From Pseudomonas sp. R5(2019) (GTDB lineage: Bacteria > Pseudomonadota > Gammaproteobacteria > Pseudomonadales > Pseudomonadaceae), in assembly GCF_009905435.1 (NCBI RefSeq), contig NZ_JAAAMT010000011.1, forward strand, positions 81,096 to 145,095: a stretch of 64,000 bases of DNA. Reading direction: 5' to 3'. Of this stretch, positions 26,774-34,191 are shown piece by piece. The notes below the pieces were generated by a model. That model ran no database searches, had not been told where the DNA came from, and was given only the letters and a program-made list of their open reading frames with translations. How positions within the stretch are numbered: position 1 is the first letter of the stretch; each line of letters begins with the position of its first letter. Made by a program: the position numbers and the translations under genes.

Positions 26774-27864
26774 GCAAATTATTCTTGCCCGCATTCAGAT
26801 CGTGGCGCTCAAAACTCATGCTCGTCGGAGCACTCGCATTAGGCACGTTGGTTACGCCGGTAAGCGCGACTGCCGACGCCCCCGCAGGGTCCGTGAACGT
26901 AGATCCTCAGTGCAAATCAAACGACATTATTTCCTCGAAGCTGTTCACGGATATTTGTTGGTCATGCCTCTTTCCGATCAGGGTGGCCGGTATCCCCCTC
27001 GGCGGCGGCAAGTCACCTAACAACGCATCCAAGCAGGTTTTTTGCTCGTGTTCCGATGGGCTGGGTGTCTACCACCCTGGCATCGTGAACTCGCTTTGGC
27101 AGCCACAACGAATTATCGAGCTTACGCGCACACCCGGCTGCCTCAGCTCGTTGGGCGGGGCGAAGCTGAATCTGGGTAGCAACTATATGTACGGCTCACA
27201 GATCGATCACATGAGCGGTGCAAGCGGCACAGAAACGAAAGCGACCAGCTTCTATGAGGCACATTTGTACGCGCTCCCATTGCTGGAGATCCTCGATCTG
27301 TTTTTGCCTGCTGACTGCGACGTATCCGGCTACGTGGACTTCGACATCATTTCGTTTACCGAGATTGACCCAACCTGGAACAACGAGGAGCTGGCTTTCT
27401 TCCAAGCGCCTGAGTCAGCCGCGGTGGCCAACATCCTGGCTGAAACCGCCTGTTCGGTCGATGCAGTCAGCCAATTCGCCGGAAACATGCCAACGGAAAG
27501 CCTTTGGTGGTGCGCAGGGAGTTGGGGAAGCATGTACCCGCTGGCCGGGTTCAGACAGGCTATGGACCCTGCAAGAACTACCTCCTTGCTGGCATCCAAG
27601 ATCCTTGCACAACAACACAGAAGAGGGTTGGCCTACGCGACCGTAGGAGACGACAACCTCTGTAGGGGATCGATATACCCCACCATTCCGAAACAGCAAT
27701 ACAAGATGACGATGTTCTATCCCACGCCAGAGACCAAGCGCGGGCACATGATCGGAGATCATCCCTACAAATGGCAGGGAGGCACGACCCGGTATCCCAT
27801 CGGCCAAGGCAGCGACAGCACCTACCTCATATGGAACTTTATCGATTGTTGCAGGCGTTTTTGA
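26770..27864 (+). CDS. traU: conjugative transfer protein TraU
   Basis: 364 aa. Signal peptide with cleavage near PVSATA (about residue 36). The Cys-rich start (DICWSCLFPIRVAGIPLGGG), NSLWQPQRIIELTRTPGCL and a C-terminal WNFIDCC match TraU. It is needed for DNA transfer in F and depends on periplasmic disulfide formation, which fits the dsbC at the head of this operon. It overlaps traW by 4 bp and is followed by a terminator. No traN follows, unlike SXT or F. Confidence 0.93.
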   Translation: MSKLFLPAFRSWRSKLMLVGALALGTLVTPVSATADAPAGSVNVDPQCKSNDIISSKLFTDICWSCLFPIRVAGIPLGGGKSPNNASKQVFCSCSDGLGVYHPGIVNSLWQPQRIIELTRTPGCLSSLGGAKLNLGSNYMYGSQIDHMSGASGTETKATSFYEAHLYALPLLEILDLFLPADCDVSGYVDFDIISFTEIDPTWNNEELAFFQAPESAAVANILAETACSVDAVSQFAGNMPTESLWWCAGSWGSMYPLAGFRQAMDPARTTSLLASKILAQQHRRGLAYATVGDDNLCRGSIYPTIPKQQYKMTMFYPTPETKRGHMIGDHPYKWQGGTTRYPIGQGSDSTYLIWNFIDCCRRF

Positions 27865-27904
27865 CAAACACCTGAGACCTGATTGTAAAGTTTCAGCTGG
27901 AAAG

Positions 27905-27928
27905 ACCCCGTGAAAGCGGGGTTTTTTT
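27905..27928 (+). terminator. intrinsic terminator of the dsbC-traU operon
   Basis: ACCCCG (27905-27910) and CGGGGT (27917-27922) with a 6-base loop, then seven T. Confidence 0.88.
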
Positions 27929-28032
27929 CGTCCTGAAAGACCGGGCCTAAGGTGGCCATAATTTTTCGTTGCCAGGTTTTCACCGACGTTGGCCAGTATT
28001 TGAAATTATGTTTGTTTTAGAGTTTGCTCACA

Positions 28033-28060
28033 CAAAAAAGCCCGCTCTGACTGGCGGGCT
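28033..28060 (-). terminator. intrinsic terminator of the minus-strand small-gene operon
   Basis: On the minus strand AGCCCGC, a loop of about 8 bases, and GCGGGCT are followed by a T run. It sits 17 bp past the stop of the gene at 28077. Confidence 0.85.
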
Positions 28061-28076
28061 GTTGATGCAGATTTTC

Positions 28077-28280
28077 CTACTTAATTCGCTTGTGACGGTT
28101 ACGCGCCTTCTCGCCCTTGCTCCGCATGGCTGGAGTGAAGGGGTTGCGCTTGCGCTTCTGGTTATCGATGTGAAATTTCTTCCAGAAACTAGATACGGTT
28201 TCCATGGCTACCGAAACCTCAGACACGGCGCGGATAACTGCGCTGTGGCTGAAGAATGACTTTCCTGAACCTTGTCTCAT
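28077..28280 (-). CDS. small hypothetical basic protein
   Basis: 67 aa starting at ATG 28280, preceded by AAGGAG at a good distance (the longer frame from 28328 has no site). The C-terminal half is very basic (FHIDNQKRKRNPF and KGEKARNRHKRIK). No family is recognised. It is the last gene of a minus-strand set of small genes; nucleic-acid binding is possible from charge alone. Confidence 0.5.
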   Translation of the reverse strand: MRQGSGKSFFSHSAVIRAVSEVSVAMETVSSFWKKFHIDNQKRKRNPFTPAMRSKGEKARNRHKRIK

Positions 28281-28291
28281 GCCCTGCTCCT

Positions 28292-28543
28292 TCAGAACGC
28301 CTTGGTTTGTTGAGCAACTGAAACGCAACGCTCACGCACAAATTTCAAGTCCTTCCGCCGAATTTCAATCGCATCGCGGTTCGCATCTCGAAGCATTTTT
28401 TCAGCGCAGTCAGAGTCGCTGATTGCAGATTGAATTTCAGCGACGGATGCTGGTTCGAACTCCTTGATGATTGCCCTTGTGACCGGAATACCAGTCGAGA
28501 TAACCAACACAGAAATCCCCAAAATTAAGAGCTTGGTTTTCAT
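28292..28543 (-). CDS. small exported or membrane-anchored protein
   Basis: 83 aa from ATG 28543, preceded by GGGAAAG. N-terminus MKTKLLILGISVLVISTGIP is a signal peptide or anchor; the rest is charged and helical with two Cys (DSDCAEK and RERCVS), possibly a disulfide pair. Family unknown. It lies 8 bp after the 79-aa gene, so it is probably cotranscribed. Confidence 0.55.
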   Translation of the reverse strand: MKTKLLILGISVLVISTGIPVTRAIIKEFEPASVAEIQSAISDSDCAEKMLRDANRDAIEIRRKDLKFVRERCVSVAQQTKAF

Positions 28544-28550
28544 ACTTTCC

Positions 28551-28790
28551 CTACGGTATCTGGTTGTCGAGGGGGGCTTTAGCCGCGTCCAGGGAAACAA
28601 AATGCGCGATCAGTTCTGGTTCAGCATTCGCCCATGCCAAGGCGTCTGACATGTCGCTGAATGCGCGTTGGCGAACGTCAGTTTTGCTGACACGAACCTC
28701 ACGTTTTTCCACTTCAAGAACCCAATGGTGTTGGGTTTCACTGATCAGTTTCGCAGCGGATATGTCGCCGTTCTTGGAAGCAATGAGCAT
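28551..28790 (-). CDS. small hypothetical protein
   Basis: 79 aa, ATG 28790 preceded by AGAGGGA. Soluble, mixed alpha/beta composition, with HHWVLEVEKREVRVSKTD followed by MSDALAWANAEPELI. No recognised family. First of three small minus-strand genes below the AcaB-like gene, separated from it by a terminator. Confidence 0.6.
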   Translation of the reverse strand: MLIASKNGDISAAKLISETQHHWVLEVEKREVRVSKTDVRQRAFSDMSDALAWANAEPELIAHFVSLDAAKAPLDNQIP

Positions 28791-28901
28791 TGGTCGATCC
28801 CTCTAAACTGTCGGACGCTAAAATGGGCGTCCTTCCTGTGAGTACCGAGCGTCTCTGTGTTGTCGCATCGCAGCTAGCCTCGAAGCAGACAACTCGGATG
28901 T

Positions 28902-28937
28902 AAAAAAGGCGACTTCGGGTAACCCCTTGTCGCCTTT
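28902..28937 (-). terminator. intrinsic terminator of the AcaB-like gene
   Basis: On the minus strand AAAGGCGAC and GTCGCCTTT (9-bp stem, 28905-28913 with 28929-28937) end in a T run. Confidence 0.85.
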
Positions 28938-28953
28938 GCTGTGCGCGGGAAAT

Positions 28954-29703
28954 TCAGCTTGCGTGCTGGAGGCCTTCAGCCTTGTCGATTGCACCCGCTG
29001 TTTTAGCAACGTCAACTGGAGCGACCTGAGCGTCTTGCTCGCCCCCTGCAGAGCCGTCTTGGTCTGCCGACTCAAAAGCTGCCAGCTCAGCCAATACTTC
29101 ATGGTTCGACGGGTCGGTGTCCCCCGCAGCAACGTTTGCCTCGCGGGACTCGCGCAGCTGACGCAAGGCATTGGTGGAGCGAACATAGAGCGACCGGGCA
29201 AGCTCTTTAAACTGGTTTGCGATCTTGTAGCTGATCTCATCGACCGTGACTTTGCCGGTGAGGCCGTAAAGGTACGCGGTATCGAGATAGGTGTTGAGCT
29301 TGTCGAAATCGGTGAACATCTTTAACGCAGTGAAGGACTGCGGTGTCTTGATGATGAACTCGCGGCTCCACGGGTTCTCGTACTCCACCAAATCATTGAT
29401 CTCATGGTTGGTCAGCAGCGCATTGATCTGCTCGTTTTTCGCGCAGATTTCATTTGCCAGGTCAGCAAGTTCTTTCTCGACGGCGCCAATAACCTCGTCG
29501 AAGTCAAAGCTACTCGTTTTGTCGGACTTGGCGCGACTCCGGCAAACGATATCAAGGGCAAAAAGAGATTTTGATACGGAGTCGTAGTGGTGGGTGACAG
29601 CGTACTTGGCTGAGTTCGACATGAACTGTTCTACGCGCTTCACCCCTGGATTCGACCGCTTCCACTCCTTGAACCTTGGTGCTTCTTTTTTTGCGTTTGC
29701 CAT
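28954..29703 (-). CDS. DUF1845 / AcaB-like family protein, putative transfer regulator
   Basis: 249 aa from ATG 29703, with AGGAG 6 nt upstream (the longer frame from 29751 lacks one). The region YENPWSREFIIKTP, then MFTDFDKLNTYLDTAYLYGL and IANQFKELARSLYVRST, resembles the DUF1845 family (PF08900) common on integrative conjugative elements. The family now includes AcaB, an activator of the IncC master regulator genes acaDC. With FlhC/FlhD-like genes at 46-47 kb this suggests an AcaB-to-AcaDC-type relay, but that is inference. The C-terminal 50 residues are Ala/Asp-rich and low-complexity. Confidence 0.65.
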   Translation of the reverse strand: MANAKKEAPRFKEWKRSNPGVKRVEQFMSNSAKYAVTHHYDSVSKSLFALDIVCRSRAKSDKTSSFDFDEVIGAVEKELADLANEICAKNEQINALLTNHEINDLVEYENPWSREFIIKTPQSFTALKMFTDFDKLNTYLDTAYLYGLTGKVTVDEISYKIANQFKELARSLYVRSTNALRQLRESREANVAAGDTDPSNHEVLAELAAFESADQDGSAGGEQDAQVAPVDVAKTAGAIDKAEGLQHAS

Positions 29704-29921
29704 GGTGGTCTCCTTAGGCAACATTGTCAGTGTACGAGCGCTGAAGGCCAACCCTTGGTGCGTCTCATACGCCCCAAACTAACGACCCTACTGATCGTGC
29801 AATTTGAGTCAGTGCAGCATGAATGATGCAGTAGCTCGCGCCGATAAATTGCAGAAACAATGCAGAAAACGGTCAAAATGTGAAATAAAATTTGGGGGAG
29901 AATTGACAGCGGAGCTGTTGC
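29704..29921. promoter_or_regulatory. regulatory gap with repeated TGCAG boxes
   Basis: Between the AcaB-like gene (minus) and the strong plus promoter there is no credible ORF. Between about 29811 and 29867 the core GCAG occurs four times, including GCAGCATGAATGATGCAG and a pair of TTGCAGAAA/ATGCAGAAA copies about 12 bp apart. These may be operators. A TTGACA also occurs at 29903. Confidence 0.4.
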
Positions 29922-29950
29922 TTGACAGACATAGCCTCAAGACCTATATT
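29922..29950 (+). promoter_or_regulatory. strong sigma70-type promoter
   Basis: TTGACA (29922-29927), a spacer of exactly 17 bp, and TATATT (29945-29950): a perfect -35 and a one-mismatch -10. Transcription would start near 29957 and run toward the recombination operon. Confidence 0.75.
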
Positions 29951-29956
29951 TCCGAA

Positions 29957-30166
29957 AAATGATGTCCCCTGCGTGTATGACCATAGAAGGTCTGCAAGCA
30001 CCGCCTGACAGGCAAATCCATGAAAGACCCTGGCGCTGAAAGCCACGGCAATACCGCTACCCTACTACAGTAGGCTTCTCGCAAGGAGGAGAGCGGTATT
30101 CGTCTGTCCACAGAATTCCTCTTTACCAAACACTAAATCGCCTCTACATACGTAGAGCGATTTTTT
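29957..30166 (+). ncRNA. candidate structured small RNA or attenuated leader
   Basis: The about 210 bases between the promoter and a terminator-like hairpin have no ORF with a start codon at a ribosome-binding site. AATACCGCT (30050-30058) pairs perfectly with AGCGGTATT (30092-30100), enclosing CCTAC/GTAGG (30061-30074) and a CTTCTC/GGAGGAG stem. The 3' end is AATCGC...TCTAC/GTAGA...GCGATT followed by TTTTTT (30136-30166). It may be an independent sRNA, or the attenuator of the operon that starts at 30329. No known sRNA family was recognised. Confidence 0.5.
30136..30166 (+). terminator. terminator-like hairpin in the leader of the recombination operon
   Basis: The stem AATCGC-TCTAC / GTAGA-GCGATT with one bulged base and a 4-base loop is followed by six T. 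It lies about 180 bases after the predicted transcription start and before the first gene, so it either ends a small RNA or attenuates the operon. Confidence 0.7.
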
Positions 30167-30271
30167 GCGTTGGCCTATGCCAACAAATAGCTATGAAGGG
30201 CTATTCAAATAATCTTCACAAACCTGCCATTTGGCTAAACCTACTAAACCTCATAAAAATACATAACGCCC

Positions 30272-30326
30272 AAAAGGGGAATGCCTCCTTATGGGGTCAT
30301 TCTCTTTGCGGGCGCAAGGAGAATGA
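30272..30326 (+). promoter_or_regulatory. hairpin/AAGGAGAATGA leader 1 (before 30329 gene)
   Basis: The 5' arm AAAGGGGAATG pairs with CATTCTCTTT (to 30307). The ribosome-binding box AAGGAGAATGA (30316-30326) is complementary to the same 3' arm TCATTCTCTTT (30297-30307) over 11 bases with one G-U pair. The two pairings exclude each other. Confidence 0.7.
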
Positions 30327-30328
30327 CA

Positions 30329-30613
30329 ATGAACTTGATCCAACAATTGATGGTCCTGGTCTGCAACTTTTTCACCTACTGGAATGTTTGCGACTCACGT
30401 GACAAGCAATTCAAAAACGGAAAACTACGGCGCAAATCTGTAGTTAGTGTGTTCGCTTCTTTTTACGCTGAATTTATTCACAACAAAAAACCTGTGAAAC
30501 CAGCAATGGCAACTCGGGATGTGAGTGCTTCGCGTGTTAAGTTCGCACCTGCTATCAACTACGATGCGTACGATTCTCCTGCCTACACTCGCTTTGCTAA
30601 GTCAGTCAAATGA
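30329..30613 (+). CDS. small hypothetical protein, first gene of the recombination operon
   Basis: 94 aa from ATG 30329, placed 8-9 nt after AGGAG of leader 1 (an ATG at 30323 is too close). A hydrophobic N-terminus (LIQQLMVLVCNFFTYW) is followed by a basic, Tyr-rich tail. No family is recognised. Its TGA overlaps the ATG of the next gene (ATGA), so the two are coupled. Confidence 0.6.
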   Translation: MNLIQQLMVLVCNFFTYWNVCDSRDKQFKNGKLRRKSVVSVFASFYAEFIHNKKPVKPAMATRDVSASRVKFAPAINYDAYDSPAYTRFAKSVK

Positions 30614-30882
30614 TGGCTCGCAACATGCAAACGTCACCAGTGCAAGCTGAGGGTGTTGTTGTGACGCCTCTTCGTTTAGAAGACGGTAACACTGGGCTGT
30701 TCGCTTATTTCAAAGCAGCATTCGTTGATATTGACGAATGTGATTGCCTCGCTTTTGGGGCTCTCGGCGTTGAAATGATTGATACGCTAAAAGAGTGCGA
30801 CAAAATAACGGTGAGCGGGGCCCTGTATTGCGATAGCAATGACAGAAAGTCTCTCTACATCTTTGACATAGAAAAAACCTAA
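30610..30882 (+). CDS. small OB-fold-like protein, possible SSB-type partner of RecT
   Basis: 90 aa. The strand pattern (VVVTPLRL, LFAYFKAAFVD, CDCLAFGALGVEMIDTL, DKITVSGALYC, KSLYIFDIE) resembles small OB-fold single-strand-binding proteins, where an FG...L.. segment is followed by a D-V-SG strand. Position directly before recT supports a role in single-strand DNA handling. This is a fold guess by eye, not a family match. Translation is likely coupled to the preceding gene. Confidence 0.5.
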   Translation: MMARNMQTSPVQAEGVVVTPLRLEDGNTGLFAYFKAAFVDIDECDCLAFGALGVEMIDTLKECDKITVSGALYCDSNDRKSLYIFDIEKT

Positions 30883-30896
30883 ACAGATAAGCAATC

Positions 30897-30952
30897 CCTG
30901 GAAAGTGGCCTTCGCTACTTTCTAGGTAATTGCATAATACCAAGGAGAATGA
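30897..30952 (+). promoter_or_regulatory. hairpin/AAGGAGAATGA leader 2 (before recT)
   Basis: CCTGGAAAGTGGC (30897-30909), loop CTTC, GCTACTTTCTAGG (30914-30926) make a 13-bp stem with two G-U pairs, extended by GCAAT/ATTGC outside. The box AAGGAGAATGA follows at 30942-30952. Confidence 0.65.
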
Positions 30953-30953
30953 A

Positions 30954-32393
30954 ATGGCTAGACAATATGGTAATGACCGCTATCAATCGTCCGGTAATAA
31001 TTTTACCGCAAAACAAATCTTGGATTTGTTGGAAGATATCCGCGAACAGTTTGAAGAAACTGTTAAAACCGAAGGCAGCACTTTGCAGTTTAATAGCGAA
31101 AAAGTGTTCTTCGCACATAAGCTGATTCAAAGCCCCGGCTTGTGCAAGATCTGCGGTAACAATCCGGAAGCGTTGAAAAATGCGTTCCTGTCAGTCGCTG
31201 CAACAGGGCTGACGATGGATCCGACCCAAAAGCTCGCATGGATCATTCCGCAAAAGGGGAGCGTCGTTTATGACATCTCATACCGAGGCATGATTCGTGC
31301 GGCAGTAGACAGCGATATTATCGCTGATGCTGTCGTTGACTTGGTTTTTGCGAACGATAGCTTTAGGTCGAATGGTCTCCGTGCCTCTCCTACTCATGAA
31401 TACGACCCTTTCTGTTCGAAGGGTTCTCTGATCATGAACAGTGAGGATCGCGGAACTGTAGGCGAGCGAGGAGTCTTCAGAGGAGCGTATGTTGATTACC
31501 GCTTACCTGACGGCTCCACGCTGGTCCATTTCGTTCCTAAGGATGAGATCGCAGCTGTACGTGATGTCTCTAACTCCTGGAAGAACAAAGACAAGCGTAA
31601 TGAGTCGCCATGGTCCACGTTCCCGTGGGCCATGGTGAGAAAGTCAATTGTTCGAAGTGGCAACAACATCCTTCCAATTCGTTCAAATAAAGTGGACCGC
31701 CTGGTTCACCTGCTTGATCAAAACGAAGGGTATGAACCACTGGTTGGTGACGTTGCAGCAACAATAGCTGGTGAGCAGACAACCTCTAACCGTCAAGGTT
31801 TGATGGTTCAAAGCGAACCGACTCAACATGAACCGACCCAGACAGCAACTGAGACACCGGCAGTAACCAGCAACAGCCAACAACCTAAAGGTTCTAAGCA
31901 GAAGGCAACCCCAACTGCTCAGCAATCTAACCCATCGCCACAGCAATCTGCACAATCGACTCCTGACAAAACAGCATCGGAATTAACCCCGGTACTAGTA
32001 AAACGTCTGGAGAACCTTGCAAAGAGAGCTGCGGCAAGCAAAAACTTCAATGCTGCTTATCAGCATATCAACGAGACTTATAGCGGTGAGTCGTTGGCAC
32101 ACGTTACAGGACTGGTGAACAAAGCTCGGCATGAATATGCCAGCGGGTTGATCCAGCGCGCTAATGTACCTGGTGTCTACCAAGAAGCATTGGAGTTTGT
32201 CGGGACGCTGCCAGATGGAGCGTTCAAAGACAACTTCTTGCCGAAGATTCAGGAAGGGGTACGTAAGCATGTAACAGACTTGATTGAAGAAGCTCAGCGC
32301 GGCAACGATGCTGATGCAATCGAGTATTTGGACCATATGCCTGATGGTGACATCAAGACGGCATTAAGCGCATCGCTGTACGAGTTGGCATAA
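30954..32393 (+). CDS. recT: RecT-family single-strand annealing recombinase
   Basis: 479 aa. The N-terminal 270 residues carry the RecT pattern: LKNAFLSVAATGLTMDPTQKLAWIIP, VVYDISYRGMIRAA and ESPWSTFPWAMVRKSIVR. The Gln/Pro/Thr-rich linker (about 275-350) and a helical C-terminal part of about 125 residues make it longer than phage RecT (about 270 aa). RecT proteins anneal complementary single strands, working with a 5'-3' exonuclease, here the YqaJ protein encoded next. Start at ATG 30954 from the AAGGAGAATGA box. Confidence 0.88.
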   Translation: MARQYGNDRYQSSGNNFTAKQILDLLEDIREQFEETVKTEGSTLQFNSEKVFFAHKLIQSPGLCKICGNNPEALKNAFLSVAATGLTMDPTQKLAWIIPQKGSVVYDISYRGMIRAAVDSDIIADAVVDLVFANDSFRSNGLRASPTHEYDPFCSKGSLIMNSEDRGTVGERGVFRGAYVDYRLPDGSTLVHFVPKDEIAAVRDVSNSWKNKDKRNESPWSTFPWAMVRKSIVRSGNNILPIRSNKVDRLVHLLDQNEGYEPLVGDVAATIAGEQTTSNRQGLMVQSEPTQHEPTQTATETPAVTSNSQQPKGSKQKATPTAQQSNPSPQQSAQSTPDKTASELTPVLVKRLENLAKRAAASKNFNAAYQHINETYSGESLAHVTGLVNKARHEYASGLIQRANVPGVYQEALEFVGTLPDGAFKDNFLPKIQEGVRKHVTDLIEEAQRGNDADAIEYLDHMPDGDIKTALSASLYELA

Positions 32394-32401
32394 AAATAAA
32401 A

Positions 32402-32442
32402 TTGCTACCCCACGTTCTCGTGGGGTAGCAAAAGGAGAATGA
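32402..32442 (+). promoter_or_regulatory. hairpin/AAGGAGAATGA leader 3 (before yqaJ)
   Basis: TTGCTACCCCACG (32402-32414), loop TTCT, CGTGGGGTAGCAA (32419-32431): a perfect 13-bp stem without T run, directly followed by AAGGAGAATGA (32432-32442). The arm does not resemble the box here, so only the hairpin-plus-box layout is shared. Confidence 0.65.
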
Positions 32443-32447
32443 ATCAG

Positions 32448-33506
32448 ATGATTAAAGTCGAAATCCCTCAAGGTTCACCAGGCTGGCACAGATGGCGAAA
32501 CAAGGGTGCAACGGCTTCCAATACTGCTGTAATTCTAGGCGTGTCTCCTCATAAGAGTGCCCTGGAGTTGTGGCGCGAATTGGTAGGGCTTTGTGAACCT
32601 GCCGATCTATCGATGATCGATCAGGTTCGTAAGGGGCATCTACGTGAACCTTTAGCAACGGAGTGGTTTGCACAGCAATATGGAAGCGTTACCGGTCCAT
32701 GCTGCGGAGAATCAACGCTCAATCCGATTATGCGGGCGAGCTTTGATGCCTTTTATAGAGAGCATCCGCTTGAAATAAAGAACCTTTCTGACACCAACCA
32801 CCTGGAGGTATTGAACGAGCGCGAAGAGAGCAGTCACTACAAGCTGTACTTTTGGCAAGTTCACCATCAGATGTATGTGTCAGGAGCAGATCGAGGATAC
32901 CTGTTGTTCTGGCATCCAGTGCATACGCCGATTTGCTTTGAAATAAAGCGTTCTGAAGAAGCCATCAGGAAACTTTTGAAGGCTAATTTAGAATTCTTCG
33001 AAAAAGTAAAAAAAGGTATTCCTCCGGAGTTCGATTTTTCTCGTGACACCTTCTTTATTAACAGAAGTTGGGAGCACTATGAAAAATGGCGGGATGCAGG
33101 TAAGCATATTCAGACGTTATTGGATATGCGCTCCAAGATCAGCAATGAATTAAAAAACATAAACAACCAACTGGACGAACGAAAGGCGCAGCTTGTCCCA
33201 GACATCGGCAACCATTACGCGGTGGAAGGGGCAGGACTCAGGCTTTGCAGGTCTCAAAGGGATGGCTCGATAAACTGGGAAGCAGTAGCAAAAACGCTGA
33301 TTCCTGAATCGGAACATCACAAGTTTGAGGAATTTCGTTCGCAAACCTCAGCTTCTTTACGGGTGTCGGCGTCTGACAAAGACATCGACGACTCTTCCGT
33401 ATTAAAGCCAGAGCAAAAACCACAGGTTGTTGCGGGCATATCGTTTGCTGGGCTACCTCCACCATCGGTAGTTGTAACCTCAAACGATCTAACGTTCGAC
33501 TGGTAA
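32448..33506 (+). CDS. YqaJ-like viral-type exonuclease (lambda Exo fold)
   Basis: 352 aa from ATG 32448 (ATG 32439 overlaps the ribosome-binding box). QGSPGWHRWRNKGATASNTAVILGVSPHKSALELW is the YqaJ N-terminus. RASFDAF followed by PLEIKNLS supplies the acidic D and E-x-K residues of the PD-(D/E)xK nuclease core, and FWQVHHQMYVSGADRGYLLF is the conserved helix with Gln. Paired with RecT this makes a Red/RecET-like recombination module. The C-terminal about 120 residues are extra, with a coiled-coil segment near 205-245. Confidence 0.88.
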   Translation: MIKVEIPQGSPGWHRWRNKGATASNTAVILGVSPHKSALELWRELVGLCEPADLSMIDQVRKGHLREPLATEWFAQQYGSVTGPCCGESTLNPIMRASFDAFYREHPLEIKNLSDTNHLEVLNEREESSHYKLYFWQVHHQMYVSGADRGYLLFWHPVHTPICFEIKRSEEAIRKLLKANLEFFEKVKKGIPPEFDFSRDTFFINRSWEHYEKWRDAGKHIQTLLDMRSKISNELKNINNQLDERKAQLVPDIGNHYAVEGAGLRLCRSQRDGSINWEAVAKTLIPESEHHKFEEFRSQTSASLRVSASDKDIDDSSVLKPEQKPQVVAGISFAGLPPPSVVVTSNDLTFDW

Positions 33507-33511
33507 ATCCC

Positions 33512-33534
33512 GCCCAGCTCTGCTGGGCCTTTTT
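33512..33534 (+). terminator. intrinsic terminator after yqaJ-like gene
   Basis: GCCCAGC, loop TCT, GCTGGGC, then C and five T. It splits the operon, so the genes from 33694 on need readthrough or a promoter in the 160-bp gap. Confidence 0.85.
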
Positions 33535-33568
33535 ATTCAGTTTCGCGCTTCCCCTCTTTGGAAATTCC

Positions 33569-33591
33569 AATATGTAGCAGCGCTACATATT
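33569..33591. repeat. 10-bp perfect inverted repeat, candidate operator
   Basis: AATATGTAGC, 3-base spacer, GCTACATATT. It lies between the terminator and the 33694 gene, in AT-rich DNA that may hold a promoter. There is no T run, so an operator or RNA hairpin is more likely than a terminator. Confidence 0.55.
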
Positions 33592-33693
33592 TGATACTGG
33601 CCTCGCACCAGTCTAATTAAAGCGACTAAAACCTTAAAAATAATTTGAAAACCGCAACACAAATAAATTAAAAAGATATTATGGAGTATTAAA

Positions 33694-34092
33694 ATGAAAG
33701 TCTTGAATTTCTCTTGCCATCGCCCAACCCCTGATCAGATCGAAGCTGGTGTGATTGAGATGGGCGTGAGAGAGCAAAAGCGGTTCCGCACTCTGACTTC
33801 ATACTATGGCACTTCTAAACCTGATGATGCTGATACCGAAACTCGGGTAAAGGCACTCGTTGAGTTGGCTAAAAATGAGTGCTTTGCATTTGGAGTCAAT
33901 ACGATCCTCTTGCATACCGCGTTGTGGATTGCAGTACCGTTGGTTGAATACCTCGACTCAATCGGGATCAATACCGTCTATCCATTCTGCACACGAGAAA
34001 TCGCGCCGCAGAATTTGCCTAGCGGTGAAGTACGATTCACACGAGTCCACAAACATTCGTGTTTCGCAAACACAGTGTTTGTTGCCCAATAA
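33694..34092 (+). CDS. conserved hypothetical protein of the LNLTQHxATxEQ type
   Basis: 132 aa. The N-terminus KVLNFSCHRPTPDQIEAGVIEM and the C-terminal layout (a long helix with AVPLVEYLDSIGINTVYPFCTRE, then a strand and VHKHSCFANTVFV) match a hypothetical family I know from phages and plasmids whose members begin ILNLTQHxATxEQ and end with a K..VF+H.GFV motif. Function unknown; the order of strands suggests a Rossmann-like fold. It is the only gene of this block whose start (GGAG, then AT-rich spacer) lacks the AAGGAGAATGA box, which suggests a later insertion. Confidence 0.7.
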   Translation: MKVLNFSCHRPTPDQIEAGVIEMGVREQKRFRTLTSYYGTSKPDDADTETRVKALVELAKNECFAFGVNTILLHTALWIAVPLVEYLDSIGINTVYPFCTREIAPQNLPSGEVRFTRVHKHSCFANTVFVAQ

Positions 34093-34130
34093 AACTTAAG
34101 CATTAACTAAAACTAAATAATCTGCCCACT

Positions 34131-34187
34131 GGGGAATATTACCCCTATGGGTAACATTCTTCTTGTGACGCGGACCAAGGAGAATGA
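34131..34187 (+). promoter_or_regulatory. hairpin/AAGGAGAATGA leader 4 (before CobS-like gene)
   Basis: GGGGAATATTACCC (34131-34144) pairs with GGGTAACATTCTTC (34149-34162) with one A-C mismatch. The 3' arm CATTCTTCTT (34155-34164) can instead pair with AAGGAGAATG of the box (34177-34187) over 10 bases with one G-U pair. Confidence 0.7.
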
Positions 34188-34191
34188 AAAG

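Noticed and set aside
30610..33506. Prophage origin of the RecT/YqaJ genes
   Set aside because: No capsid, tail, integrase or lysis genes nearby; the genes share leaders with plasmid-type AAA/VWA genes.
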